64,000 bases of DNA from an uncultured Lachnoanaerobaculum sp. (GTDB lineage: Bacteria > Bacillota > Clostridia > Lachnospirales > Lachnospiraceae). The position numbers and the translations under genes were made by a program. This document shows positions 16,170 through 25,396 of this stretch, in pieces; position 1 is the stretch's first letter; the number at the start of each line of letters is the position of its first letter. Below the pieces are notes generated by a model. The model worked only from the letters and a program-made list of their open reading frames with translations. It was not told where the DNA came from and did no database searches. Where the stretch lies: NCBI GenBank assembly GCA_946999385.1, contig CAMQCZ010000004.1, positions 36,825 to 100,824 on the forward strand, given 5' to 3'.

Positions 16170-19014
16170 GCTTGCAAAAGAGATTGGTAAAACTAATAAA
16201 GAAATTATAGAATTTTTACAAAAAAATGGTGTGGAAGTAACCAGTCATGCAAATAAAATAAGCGATGAAGTTGCACAAAAGGTAAGGGATGCCTTTTTTA
16301 TAAATGTAGATAGTGATGGGGATAAAAAGGAAGAGCCACAAAAAAAGAAGCTGACGGCAGTTTTTAGACCGCAAAATGCACAACAAAAATCAAAATCCAA
16401 GCATGAAGATAATAAAGGCGAAAAACAGGTGCATATAGAAAAAAAAGAAAAAAATATTGAAAAAGTAATAAATAAAGAAACAGTTATTGAAAAAGCAACA
16501 GGCAACGAAAAAATAAATAAAGAAACAATTAGTGAAGAAAAGATGAGTAATATTAAAGAACAAAATATCGAAAAAGAAATAAAAATAGAAAAAAAAGAAG
16601 AGGAAACAAAAGATGTCCTAAAGAGCGAACAGGTATCTGACGGTTTACCTAAAATTATAAGAAATATATACAAGGATGAAGCAAATAAAAAGCTTTCAGA
16701 GGCTAAAAAAGCTACATCTGAAAGGAAAAATGCAACATCAGGATTTAAGAAAAATACTATGGATAACAGGGTAAATAAAGGCTTTAAAAATAATGACAAC
16801 AAATTTACCGATAAGAATAATAGTGCTAATCCTAATAATAAAAAGAGCTTTGCCAATACAAATTCTGAAAATAATAATGGCTTTAGAAATAATAAAGATA
16901 AAAATTTCCGGACAAATAAGGGCGATAATAAAAATAATCAAGCTAATAAACCTTTTAATAAGGACAATAGAGGATTTAATAAGGATAGGAAATCTAATTT
17001 TGCTTTTGTAGACAAGGATAAGGATGATATGCCTAGAAATAATCAAAGGCAGTCTACAAAAAAGGATAATAAAAGTTCAGTATCTAATTTAGATGGTGCC
17101 TTGGTAAAGAAAACAAGTTCAACAAGACCGAATAAAAATAATTTTAAATATCAAAAAAATGATAAAAAGCATAGAACGGAAGATGGTCCTGTAAAAGGAA
17201 AGGTGAGTAAGCATCCATTTATAATGCCTGTTAAAAAGGTTGAAGAGGTTGTAGTGGATGATATCAAGGAAATTATTATCCCTGAAAGAATGACTATAAA
17301 GGATTTTGCAGCTAAATTAAAATTACAGCCTTCGGTAATAGTTAAAAAATTATTTTTAAAGGGTGAAATAGTTACTATTAATACAGAGCTTAGCTTTAGT
17401 GAGCTGGAAGAAATAGCATTGGAATACGATATTATATGTACATTGGAAGAAAAGGTGGATGTTATAGCTGAGCTTCTAAAAGAAGATGACGAGGATGAAA
17501 AGGATATGGTTAAGCGACCTCCTGTAGTCTGTGTTATGGGGCATGTAGATCATGGTAAAACATCCTTGCTTGATGCTATAAGAAAAGCTGATGTGAGCAG
17601 TCATGAGGCAGGTGGCATAACCCAGCATATAGGAGCATATATGGTTAAGATTAATGGCGAATATATAACATTTCTTGATACACCGGGTCATGAGGCTTTT
17701 ACAGCAATGAGAATGCGTGGAGCACAAAGCACAGATATAGCAATTTTAGTTGTTGCAGCTGATGATGGAGTTATGCCTCAGACTATAGAAGCTATAAATC
17801 ATGCTAAGGCGGCAGGAGTAGAAATAATAGTTGCAATTAATAAGATTGATAAACCAAGTGCAAATATAGATAGAGTTAAGCAGGAGCTTTCAGAATATGA
17901 GCTTATTGCAGAGGATTGGGGTGGAAATACAATTTTTTGTCCGGTTTCTGCAAAAACCAAGGAAGGTATTGAAAATTTGTTGGAAATGATTCTGCTTGCG
18001 GCTGAAGTTAAAGAATTAAAGGCAAATAAAAAACGTAAGGCAAGAGGACTTGTTATAGAAGCCGAGCTTGATAAGGGAAGAGGACCTGTTGCAACGGTTT
18101 TAGTGCAAAAAGGAACATTAAAGGTAGGCGATTTTGTTGCTGCCGGTGCTTGTCATGGAAAAGTAAGAGCTATGATAAATGATAAAGGACAAAGAGTTAA
18201 AGAAGCAACACCTTCAACTCCTGTGGAAATTTTAGGACTTGATAATGTACCAAATGCCGGAGAGGTTTTTGTTGCAACAAATAGTGATAAAGAGGCAAAG
18301 GATTTTGCAGCTACTTTTATTAGTGAAAATAAAAATAAATTGATAGAAGATACAAAGGCTAAATTAAGCTTGGATGACTTATTTAGTCAAATAAAAGCAG
18401 GTAATATAAAAGAATTACCTATAATTATCAAGGCTGATGTTCAAGGCTCAGTTGAAGCTGTAAAGCAATCATTGTTAAAGCTTAGTAATGAAGAAGTGGC
18501 TATAAAAGTAATACATGGTGGAGTTGGTGCTATAAATGAGTCTGATGTGGCATTAGCGGCGGCAAGTAATGCTATTATAATAGGCTTTAATATAAGACCT
18601 GATGCTACTGCAAAAGTGAGTGCAGAAAGAGAAAAAGTTGATTTGAGACTGTATAAGGTAATTTATCAGGCAATAGAAGATGTACAAGCGGCTATGAATG
18701 GAATGCTGGAGCCTATCTATGAGGAGCAGGTAATAGGTCATGCTGAAATAAGACAGATATTCAAAGCTTCAGGTCTTGGAAATATTGCAGGCTCATATGT
18801 CTTGGATGGTAAATTTGTAAGAAATTGTAAGGTAAGAATTAAAAGAGAAGGAAATCTTGTATTTGAAGGGGATTTAGCATCATTAAAGAGATTTAAAGAC
18901 GATGTTAAGGAAGTAAAAGAAGGATATGAATGCGGACTCGTATTTGAAAAATTTAATGATATAAAAGAGCTTGATATAGTTGAAGCTTATATTATGGTCG
19001 AGGTTCCTAGATAA
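16156..19014 (+). CDS. infB: Translation initiation factor IF-2
   Basis: GTPase that places fMet-tRNA on the 30S subunit and promotes subunit joining; 952 residues. The N-terminal IF2_N motif (INELAKEIGKTNKEIIEFLQ) is followed by about 300 residues of disordered Lys/Asn-rich sequence, then a second IF2_N domain, the G domain (GHVDHGKTSLLDAI, DTPGHEAF, NKID) and domains II-IV. I place the start at TTG 16156: AGGAGG at 16144-16149 is 6 nt upstream and homology starts at MRINELAKE. An ATG at 16129 would add nine unconserved residues. It overlaps ylxQ by 14 nt. Confidence 0.96.
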   Translation: MRINELAKEIGKTNKEIIEFLQKNGVEVTSHANKISDEVAQKVRDAFFINVDSDGDKKEEPQKKKLTAVFRPQNAQQKSKSKHEDNKGEKQVHIEKKEKNIEKVINKETVIEKATGNEKINKETISEEKMSNIKEQNIEKEIKIEKKEEETKDVLKSEQVSDGLPKIIRNIYKDEANKKLSEAKKATSERKNATSGFKKNTMDNRVNKGFKNNDNKFTDKNNSANPNNKKSFANTNSENNNGFRNNKDKNFRTNKGDNKNNQANKPFNKDNRGFNKDRKSNFAFVDKDKDDMPRNNQRQSTKKDNKSSVSNLDGALVKKTSSTRPNKNNFKYQKNDKKHRTEDGPVKGKVSKHPFIMPVKKVEEVVVDDIKEIIIPERMTIKDFAAKLKLQPSVIVKKLFLKGEIVTINTELSFSELEEIALEYDIICTLEEKVDVIAELLKEDDEDEKDMVKRPPVVCVMGHVDHGKTSLLDAIRKADVSSHEAGGITQHIGAYMVKINGEYITFLDTPGHEAFTAMRMRGAQSTDIAILVVAADDGVMPQTIEAINHAKAAGVEIIVAINKIDKPSANIDRVKQELSEYELIAEDWGGNTIFCPVSAKTKEGIENLLEMILLAAEVKELKANKKRKARGLVIEAELDKGRGPVATVLVQKGTLKVGDFVAAGACHGKVRAMINDKGQRVKEATPSTPVEILGLDNVPNAGEVFVATNSDKEAKDFAATFISENKNKLIEDTKAKLSLDDLFSQIKAGNIKELPIIIKADVQGSVEAVKQSLLKLSNEEVAIKVIHGGVGAINESDVALAAASNAIIIGFNIRPDATAKVSAEREKVDLRLYKVIYQAIEDVQAAMNGMLEPIYEEQVIGHAEIRQIFKASGLGNIAGSYVLDGKFVRNCKVRIKREGNLVFEGDLASLKRFKDDVKEVKEGYECGLVFEKFNDIKELDIVEAYIMVEVPR

Positions 19015-19044
19015 TTAAGATATTTATTTTTATAGGAGATTTTT

Positions 19045-19407
19045 ATGAGAAAAGGAAGTATTAAAAATACGAGGATAAATTCAGAGGTTCATAAAGAAAT
19101 ATCTGAAATAATAAGAGAATTAAAAGATCCTAGAGTTGGAATTATGACAAGTGTAACAGAAGTAGAGGTTACACCCGATTTAAAATATGCAAAGATATAT
19201 ATATCAGCACTTGGAGAGGAAAAGGATAATTTAAGAGTATTGGAAGGTTTGAGTGCGGCAAACGGCTTTATAAGAAGGGAGCTTGCAATACGCTTAAATC
19301 TTAGAAATACACCTGAGCTTAAATTTATTTTAGATTCTTCCATGTCTTATGGTATGAAAATGGATAAAATAATAAATGAGCTTATGAATAATGAAAAAGA
19401 TAGTTAG
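19045..19407 (+). CDS. rbfA: Ribosome-binding factor A
   Basis: A 120-residue 30S maturation factor with a single KH-like domain. Diagnostic segments are EISEIIRELKDPRVGIMTSV, VTPDLKYAKIYIS and IRRELAIRLNLRNTPELKF. It follows infB by 30 nt in the usual order and precedes nrnA by 9 nt. Confidence 0.95.
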   Translation: MRKGSIKNTRINSEVHKEISEIIRELKDPRVGIMTSVTEVEVTPDLKYAKIYISALGEEKDNLRVLEGLSAANGFIRRELAIRLNLRNTPELKFILDSSMSYGMKMDKIINELMNNEKDS

Positions 19408-19416
19408 AGGTAGAGA

Positions 19417-20397
19417 ATGAGTAATCCTTTAATAGATAGAATATTATTATCAAATAATATAGCAATAACAGGGCATATAAGTCCTGATGGAGATTGTGTA
19501 GGCTCCGTATTGGCAATTTATAATTATATAAAAAAAAATTATAACGATAAAAAGGTTAAAGTTTTTTTACAAAAGCCAAGTGAAAAATTTTCTTATTTGA
19601 GTGGATATGAAAATCTTGATGACAGTCTGCTTAAAACTGATGATATTGACTTTGATATAAATTATGATTTATGTATTTGTCTTGATGCCGCTGATGATAA
19701 AAGGCTTGGTAAAAATATAAAATTAGTTGAGCTTGCAAAGGATAGTATAGCTATTGATCATCATATAAGTCATAAAAAATATACTAAGGAGCTTATTTTA
19801 GATGCAAATGCAAGCTCCAGCTGTGAAGTATTATCGAGATATTTAGATATAAATAAAATAGACAAGGATATAGCCACTTGCCTATATACAGGTCTGGTAC
19901 ATGATACAGGAGTATTTAAATATCCATGTACCGGCTTGGGTACCATGGAATTAGCCGGTAAATTAATGGAAAAGGGAGTAGAATTTGCAAAAATTATAGA
20001 TGAAAGCTTTTTCGCCAGAAAATTCAATGTAAATAAGGTGCTTGCAAGAGCATTGTTGGATGCTAATTTATATTTGGATAATAAATTGATTATTTCATAT
20101 ACCGAGAGCAAGACATTAAAAGAATATGGTGCTGAAATAGAAAACCTTGACGGTATTATAGACGAGTTAAGAAATACAACAGGTGTAGAAGTGGCTATAT
20201 ATTTGTATGAGAAAAGTGAAGATATTTATAAGGCAAGCTTAAGATCAAAGAAATATGTTGATGTAAGTAAAATATGTATTGAACTTGGTGGCGGTGGGCA
20301 TATAAGAGCTGCCGGTTGTACTCTTGAGGGAAAATTAAGTGATATAATTAATTTGCTCATAAATAAGGTAAAAGAACAATTATGTTTAATGGAATAA
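19417..20397 (+). CDS. nrnA: DHH-DHHA1 phosphoesterase, NrnA-type oligoribonuclease / pAp phosphatase
   Basis: A 326-residue bifunctional enzyme expected to degrade nanoRNA and dephosphorylate 3'-phosphoadenosine 5'-phosphate. Metal-binding motifs are all present: ITGHISPDGDCVGS (first His/Asp set), CLDAADDKRLG, the DHH triplet in AIDHHISH, and GLVHDTGVFKY. The DHHA1 RNA-binding end is GGGGHIRAAGCT. It overlaps truB by 16 nt. The rbfA-nrnA-truB order is standard in Firmicutes. Confidence 0.92.
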   Translation: MSNPLIDRILLSNNIAITGHISPDGDCVGSVLAIYNYIKKNYNDKKVKVFLQKPSEKFSYLSGYENLDDSLLKTDDIDFDINYDLCICLDAADDKRLGKNIKLVELAKDSIAIDHHISHKKYTKELILDANASSSCEVLSRYLDINKIDKDIATCLYTGLVHDTGVFKYPCTGLGTMELAGKLMEKGVEFAKIIDESFFARKFNVNKVLARALLDANLYLDNKLIISYTESKTLKEYGAEIENLDGIIDELRNTTGVEVAIYLYEKSEDIYKASLRSKKYVDVSKICIELGGGGHIRAAGCTLEGKLSDIINLLINKVKEQLCLME

Positions 20398-21302
20398 TTA
20401 ATATTTATAAAGAAAAAGGATATACATCGCATGATGTCGTAGCAAAAATAAGAGGAATATTAAAGCAAAAAAAAGTTGGACATACCGGAACCCTGGATCC
20501 TTTGGCAACAGGTGTTTTACCAATATGCTTAGGTAGTGCTACAAAATTATGTGAAATGCTAAGTGATAGATCAAAAGAATATATTGCGGATTTTATTTTG
20601 GGTAAAGAAACAGACACGCAGGATATAAGTGGAAAGGTAATAAATTCCTACAATATAGATAAAGAATTTTATTTTAATAATAAGGATGAAATTATAGCTT
20701 GTATAAAATCATTTGAGGGTACTTATATGCAAACTCCGCCAATGTATTCAGCTAAAAAAATCAATGGAAAAAAATTAGTTGATTTAGCCAGAATGGGAAT
20801 AGAAATAGAAAGAAAAGCAGTTAAAATAGATATATATAAAATAGATATTTTGAATTTTTCTTTTCCTAATATAAAAATAGCAGTGGCTTGCTCAAAGGGT
20901 ACTTATATAAGAACCTTATGCCATGATATCGGAAAAAAATTAAATATTGCAGCTTGTATGACCGGCTTGGAAAGAATCAGGGTATCAAATTTTTTATTAA
21001 AGGATAGTATAAAATTAGATTTACTTGAGGATATTAAAGATAAATTTGAAATTTTAGACAAGTATATAATTAAGGTCGATAATTTTTTTGAAGAATATCC
21101 TTGCTTATTTGTCAAAGAAAATTTTTATAAGCAAGCTATCAATGGTAATAAGCTTTTAACAAGTCAGATTAAAGAAAAATATTTAGGAGCTGATAAATTT
21201 TTAAAAATATATACTCATGATAAAAAATTTCTTGGTATTTATGAGTATGTTCCAAAAGAAGCTATACTAAAGCCATATAAGCTATTTATTGGAGACGTGT
21301 AA
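20382..21302 (+). CDS. truB: tRNA pseudouridine-55 synthase TruB
   Basis: A 306-residue enzyme that isomerises U55 in the T-loop of tRNA. The catalytic aspartate lies in KVGHTGTLDPLATGVLPI. Further motifs are KEYIADFILGKETDTQD, YMQTPPMYSAKKINGKK and SKGTYIRTLCHDIG. It starts inside nrnA (16-nt overlap) and its stop overlaps the ribF start by one base. Confidence 0.95.
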   Translation: MFNGIINIYKEKGYTSHDVVAKIRGILKQKKVGHTGTLDPLATGVLPICLGSATKLCEMLSDRSKEYIADFILGKETDTQDISGKVINSYNIDKEFYFNNKDEIIACIKSFEGTYMQTPPMYSAKKINGKKLVDLARMGIEIERKAVKIDIYKIDILNFSFPNIKIAVACSKGTYIRTLCHDIGKKLNIAACMTGLERIRVSNFLLKDSIKLDLLEDIKDKFEILDKYIIKVDNFFEEYPCLFVKENFYKQAINGNKLLTSQIKEKYLGADKFLKIYTHDKKFLGIYEYVPKEAILKPYKLFIGDV

Positions 21303-22264
21303 TGATTGAATTTATAAAGACTAAGGATTTTAAAATCACTGAACCTACAGTTGTAACTATAGGTAAGTTTGATGGCGAGCATAGAGGCCATAAAAAAATT
21401 TTTGATAAGATGTCATTTATAGCCAAAGAAAAAAAATTAAAAAAAGCAATATTCAGCTTTGATATATCACCATCAAAAATTATTGACGGTTTAAAGCAAT
21501 CACGATTAACTACTAATCAGGAAAGATTAAGCAGAATAAGACAAGAATCAATAGATTATTTTATAGAATATCCATTTACTGAAGAGTTGGCACATATGCA
21601 GGCTGAAAGCTTTGTAAGAGAAATTTTGATAAAGAAAATGAATATGAAAGCTATAGTAGCAGGTACAGATGTAGCCTTCGGCTATAAAAAAAGTGGAAAT
21701 AAAGCCTTGCTTGATAAATTATCCAAGGAGCTTAGCTTTGATGTATATATCATAGAAAAAGAAAAGACGGATGATAAAGAGGTTATAAGCTCTACCTTGA
21801 TAAGAAAGCTTTTAATGGAAGGAAATATAAAAAAAGCAAATGAGTTGCTTGCAGCTTATTATAGTATAAGTGGAATAGTAAGTGTTGGAAATAAAATAGG
21901 AAAAAAGCTTTTGGGTTTTCCTACATTGAATATATTTCCACCTGATTGTAAAATTTTACCTAAGCTTGGAGTTTATGCAACTAAAGTAAAGCTGTTAAAA
22001 ACTAATGAAATATTTGATTCTATAACTAATGTAGGGAAAAATCCTACTATAAGGCTTGATACTAAAAAACATATTATAAGAGTTGAAACTCATATATTTA
22101 ATTTTGATAGAGATATTTATGGTGAAGCTGTTGAAGTTTTTTTTGTAGACTTTATAAGAGCTGAAAAAGCCTTTGAAGGTATTGAAGCATTAAAAATACA
22201 AATAGAAAAAGATAAAAAAAAGGCAGTTAATATATTAAAAAAAGCAAAAAATAATCTGATTTAA
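21302..22264 (+). CDS. ribF: Bifunctional riboflavin kinase / FAD synthetase
   Basis: A 320-residue enzyme making FMN and FAD from riboflavin. The N-terminal nucleotidyltransferase has TIGKFDGEHRGHKKIF (usually GxFDGxHxGH) and the ISSTLIRKLLMEGNI segment. The C-terminal kinase has GNKIGKKLLGFPTLNIFP and GVYATKVKL. It starts on the last base of the truB stop. It ends the long operon at a strong terminator shared with the convergent gene. Confidence 0.93.
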   Translation: MIEFIKTKDFKITEPTVVTIGKFDGEHRGHKKIFDKMSFIAKEKKLKKAIFSFDISPSKIIDGLKQSRLTTNQERLSRIRQESIDYFIEYPFTEELAHMQAESFVREILIKKMNMKAIVAGTDVAFGYKKSGNKALLDKLSKELSFDVYIIEKEKTDDKEVISSTLIRKLLMEGNIKKANELLAAYYSISGIVSVGNKIGKKLLGFPTLNIFPPDCKILPKLGVYATKVKLLKTNEIFDSITNVGKNPTIRLDTKKHIIRVETHIFNFDRDIYGEAVEVFFVDFIRAEKAFEGIEALKIQIEKDKKKAVNILKKAKNNLI

Positions 22265-22287
22265 TAAGGATTATTTTTTGCTTTTTT
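22237..22287. terminator. Bidirectional terminator between ribF and the amidohydrolase gene
   Basis: A perfect 15-bp stem (22242-22256 with 22269-22283), extended outward by A/T pairs to about 19 bp, with a 12-nt loop. It is T-rich on the + strand after the stem and, by symmetry, on the - strand. It serves two convergent genes; its left arm overlaps the ribF 3' end. Confidence 0.88.
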
Positions 22288-22288
22288 A

Positions 22289-23584
22289 TTATAAATCTGA
22301 ATATTCTATCAAGCCGTTAGATATAGTTAGTAATATCTTTCCCTTCATCATTTGTCCCAGAAAAGGCGAGTTACTTGATTTGCTATAGCTGGTTTTATAT
22401 TTCCATTTTTGACAAGGATCAAAAACAATTAAATTAGCTATTTTATCTTCTTTTATTATACCGGCATCTATATTATAAATTTTTGCAGGATTATAAGACA
22501 TCAGAGCCATTAAATCCATTAAAGTAATATATCCCGGGTCGACTAAATTCATAATTCCTAGAGATAATGAGGTTTCCAAGCCTATCATACCGCTTAAGCT
22601 ATCCTTAAAGGAGGAATTTTTTTCTTTTTTTGAACATGGAGTATGTTCGCTTGTAAGAATATTTATTGTAGAAGCTTTGATTCCTTCTATTATAGCATTA
22701 ATATCATTTTTATCTCTGAGAGGAGGAATTATTTTGGCTAGACTATTATATTTTAACACATCCTCCTGACTTAGTGAAAAATGAATAGGGTTTACACTTG
22801 CAAAAATTTTAACTCCTTCTGTTTGATATTTTCTTATTATGTCCACACTTTCTTTTGTACTTATATGTTGTATACAAATGCCACAGCCTTGTTCCTTTGC
22901 AAGCTTACAATCTCTTTCTATTCTTAAAAATTCGGCTTTTTTATAGCTGCCTGTCAAGCCAAGCCGCTTTGATATTTCTCCTGCATTTATACCTTCATCA
23001 ACTATAAATTTTTTATTTTCTTCATGTAAGGATAAAATCATATTTAACTTTTTAGCCTTTTTCATAGCCTCCTTACAAAGCTCATAATTATCTATCGAAT
23101 TATATTCATCACTAAAGCTTATAGCACCACAATCTTTTAGCAATTTCATATCAACAAGCTCTTTACCTTCTAAATTTTTAGATATAGCAGCCATAGTTTT
23201 TATATTTATTCCGACTTTTGAGCCTTCCTTTAATATATAAAGAATACCTGCTTCATTGTCTACTATATTGCCACCACAAGCCATTCCTACAAGATGTGTA
23301 TAGCCTCCACGAAGGCCTGCCTTAGCTATTGAATATAAATCCTCTCTATAAGAAAATTTAGGAAAAGGAAAATTAACATGTATATCAATTAATCCGGGAG
23401 CAACAACTTTATTTGTACAGTCTATTATTTGTAATTTTTCGCCCTTTGCTCTTGCAATATATGGAGCATCAAAGGAGAGATCATCATCTATTTTTATTAT
23501 TTTTCTTTCAGCTATAAGTATATCCTTAATAGCATCTATTTTAGTTGAAGGCTCAATAAGTCGAGCCTGCTTTAACATTATCAT
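22289..23584 (-). CDS. Dihydroorotase-like amidohydrolase with altered active site
   Basis: A 431-residue amidohydrolase closest in layout to type I dihydroorotase (PyrC): PGLIDIHV near residue 63, FSDE (157-160), the metal His in SLHEEN (H187), QHIST (H240) and IIPPLR. Several key residues differ. The usual HxH has become HVN (H69, N71). The substrate-binding Arg of the REPG loop is absent (FPFPKF). The Asn of NPPLR is Ile. The catalytic Asp of TDHAPH is Glu (E313 in TSEHTPC). It is therefore unlikely to be an ordinary dihydroorotase; it could be an inactive PyrC-like scaffold or an amidohydrolase with another substrate. The start at 23584 is served by GAGG on the minus strand. No other pyr genes lie nearby. 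Confidence 0.75.
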   Translation of the reverse strand: MIMLKQARLIEPSTKIDAIKDILIAERKIIKIDDDLSFDAPYIARAKGEKLQIIDCTNKVVAPGLIDIHVNFPFPKFSYREDLYSIAKAGLRGGYTHLVGMACGGNIVDNEAGILYILKEGSKVGINIKTMAAISKNLEGKELVDMKLLKDCGAISFSDEYNSIDNYELCKEAMKKAKKLNMILSLHEENKKFIVDEGINAGEISKRLGLTGSYKKAEFLRIERDCKLAKEQGCGICIQHISTKESVDIIRKYQTEGVKIFASVNPIHFSLSQEDVLKYNSLAKIIPPLRDKNDINAIIEGIKASTINILTSEHTPCSKKEKNSSFKDSLSGMIGLETSLSLGIMNLVDPGYITLMDLMALMSYNPAKIYNIDAGIIKEDKIANLIVFDPCQKWKYKTSYSKSSNSPFLGQMMKGKILLTISNGLIEYSDL

Positions 23585-23698
23585 CTATATATACCTCAAA
23601 TATTATTCGTTTTTATTATTTTATTATAAGATATAGTATCAATTCAGGCAATAAAAGAATTTTGCAATAGCTCTTTTATAATTTTTACAAAATAGTTC

Positions 23699-23775
23699 TT
23701 TACATCATCACTTTACTATGATACTATACTAAAGTGAACAAACTTATTTATTCAAAGAAAATAATATGATATACT
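23699..23775 (+). promoter_or_regulatory. Inverted repeat and promoter region before the amino-acid ABC operon
   Basis: An inverted repeat at 23708-23737 has 12-bp arms (TCACTTTA-n-TAT and its complement, one mismatch) around a 6-nt centre. TTTACA (23699-23704) with a 17-nt gap to TACTAT would place a promoter over it; another possible -10 is TATACT at 23770-23775. The repeat is a candidate operator for the ABC importer or the divergent amidohydrolase. Which boxes are used cannot be decided from sequence. Confidence 0.4.
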
Positions 23776-23799
23776 ATTAAATATACTTAGGAGGAAAAA

Positions 23800-24720
23800 A
23801 TGAGAAAATTATTTAAAGTAATTATGATATCGAGTTTAGGGCTTAGCCTACTTGCCTGTGGTGCAAAAAAGGAAATAAAAGAAACAAAGCAAACAAATCA
23901 AATAGAAAAGCAAACATTAGCAGATGAAGACTTAAAAAAAGATGATGATGTAGATAAGAGTGAAGTTGAGAAGGAAGGAAAAAAAGATAAAGCTGCTACA
24001 CTTACCCAAGAATTTGATAAAGATGGTAAGCTTACAGTCGGATTTGATAAGGATTTTCCTCCTATGGGTTTTGTGGGAGCTGACGGTAAATTTACAGGCT
24101 TTGATTTGGAGTTAGCACAAGAGGCTGCAAAGCGTATGGGATTAGAGATTGCGTACCAGCCTATAGCATGGGATGCCAAGGATATGGAACTGAATTCAGG
24201 AACAATAGACCTTATATGGAACGGTTTTACTATGACAGGTAGAGAAGACTCTTATTTATGGTCAGAACCATATATGGAAAATGCACAGGTTTTTGTAGTT
24301 AGAAAAGATTCTAAAATAAAAGAATTTGAAGATTTAAAGAAAAAGGTGGTAGAGGTTCAGGTTGATTCTTCAGCTGAGGCTGCATTAAAAACTATGCCTG
24401 AGCTTACAGCAATATTTAAAGAATTAAAAACTGCTCCGGATTATAATACAGGCTTTATGGATCTTGAAAGTGGAGCTATTGATGCACTTGCTATGGACGA
24501 GGTTGTTGCGGCTTATCAATTAAGTACAAGAAAAAACAATGATTTTATAATTTTAGATAAAAAGCTTGCAGCTGAACAATATGCAATAGCTTTTGCAAAG
24601 ACGAATAAGCCTTTAAGAGATAAATTGCAGGGAGTTATGGATGCAATGCAGGATGATGGAACAATTAGTAAAATTTCAAATAAATGGTTTGGTAGAGATG
24701 TAAGTATACCAAATAAATAA
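23800..24720 (+). CDS. Amino-acid ABC transporter substrate-binding lipoprotein
   Basis: A 306-residue lipoprotein with a clear lipobox, LSLLAC, giving lipidated Cys20. A charged linker of about 50 residues separates it from the periplasmic-binding-protein fold of family 3 (GKLTVGFDKDFPPMGF, FTGFDLELAQEAAKRMG, DLIWNGFTMTGRE, MDEVVAAYQL). It captures a polar amino acid, or possibly cystine or another small amino-acid derivative, outside the membrane and passes it to the permease that follows. An AGGAGG site lies 6 nt before the ATG. The ligand cannot be read from sequence. Confidence 0.92.
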   Translation: MRKLFKVIMISSLGLSLLACGAKKEIKETKQTNQIEKQTLADEDLKKDDDVDKSEVEKEGKKDKAATLTQEFDKDGKLTVGFDKDFPPMGFVGADGKFTGFDLELAQEAAKRMGLEIAYQPIAWDAKDMELNSGTIDLIWNGFTMTGREDSYLWSEPYMENAQVFVVRKDSKIKEFEDLKKKVVEVQVDSSAEAALKTMPELTAIFKELKTAPDYNTGFMDLESGAIDALAMDEVVAAYQLSTRKNNDFIILDKKLAAEQYAIAFAKTNKPLRDKLQGVMDAMQDDGTISKISNKWFGRDVSIPNK

Positions 24721-24738
24721 AAGTGTCGGGAGAGATAT

Positions 24739-25389
24739 ATGTCATTATTAAATATGTTTGGAGAATTATTAATAAGTATGGGCATCAGCCTTAGTATATT
24801 TATTATAACCTTACTTTTTTCACTTCCATTAGGCTTGCTTGTTGCTTTAGCCAGAATGGGTAAAAATAAAATACTTTCGCAAATTATAAAAATATATATT
24901 TCAATAATGCGTGGTACTCCCTTAATGCTACAATTAATGGTTGTTTATTTTGGTCCATATTATATTTTTGGTATAAGAATAAGTAATTCTTATAGATTAT
25001 GGGCGGCTTTATTGGGCTTTATTATTAATTATGCAGCATATTTTGCTGAAATTTATCGTTCAGGTATTCAAACTATATCCAAGGGACAATATGAAGCCGC
25101 AAAAATACTGGGATATTCTAAAAGACAATGTTTTTTTGTTATAATATTACCTCAAGTTATAAAAGCGATATTACCTTCTATAACAAATGAGGTAATAACC
25201 TTAGTAAAGGATACTTCTCTAGCATTTACAATAAGTGTAGCCGAAATGTTTTCAACGGCAAAGGCCTTAGCAAGCTCAAGTGCGAGTATGTTGCCATTTG
25301 TTATGGCGGCAATATTATATTATATTTTTAATTTGGTAGTATCATATATAATGGAAATTATAGAGAAAAAATTAAATTATTATAGATAG
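24739..25389 (+). CDS. Amino-acid ABC transporter permease
   Basis: A 216-residue membrane protein of the polar amino-acid transporter (HisM/GlnP) type with about five transmembrane helices. The ATPase-contact EAA loop is EAAKILGYSKRQC followed by ILPQ, and MRGTPLMLQL is typical of the family. It lies 18 nt after the binding-protein gene and 7 nt before the ATPase gene; as the only permease, it would form a homodimer. Confidence 0.93.
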   Translation: MSLLNMFGELLISMGISLSIFIITLLFSLPLGLLVALARMGKNKILSQIIKIYISIMRGTPLMLQLMVVYFGPYYIFGIRISNSYRLWAALLGFIINYAAYFAEIYRSGIQTISKGQYEAAKILGYSKRQCFFVIILPQVIKAILPSITNEVITLVKDTSLAFTISVAEMFSTAKALASSSASMLPFVMAAILYYIFNLVVSYIMEIIEKKLNYYR

Positions 25390-25396
25390 GAGTTTT

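Noticed and set aside
16245..16856. A 203-codon minus-strand frame within infB
   Set aside because: It is the antisense shadow of the Lys/Glu-rich IF-2 linker, which reads as Phe/Ser/Leu on the other strand.
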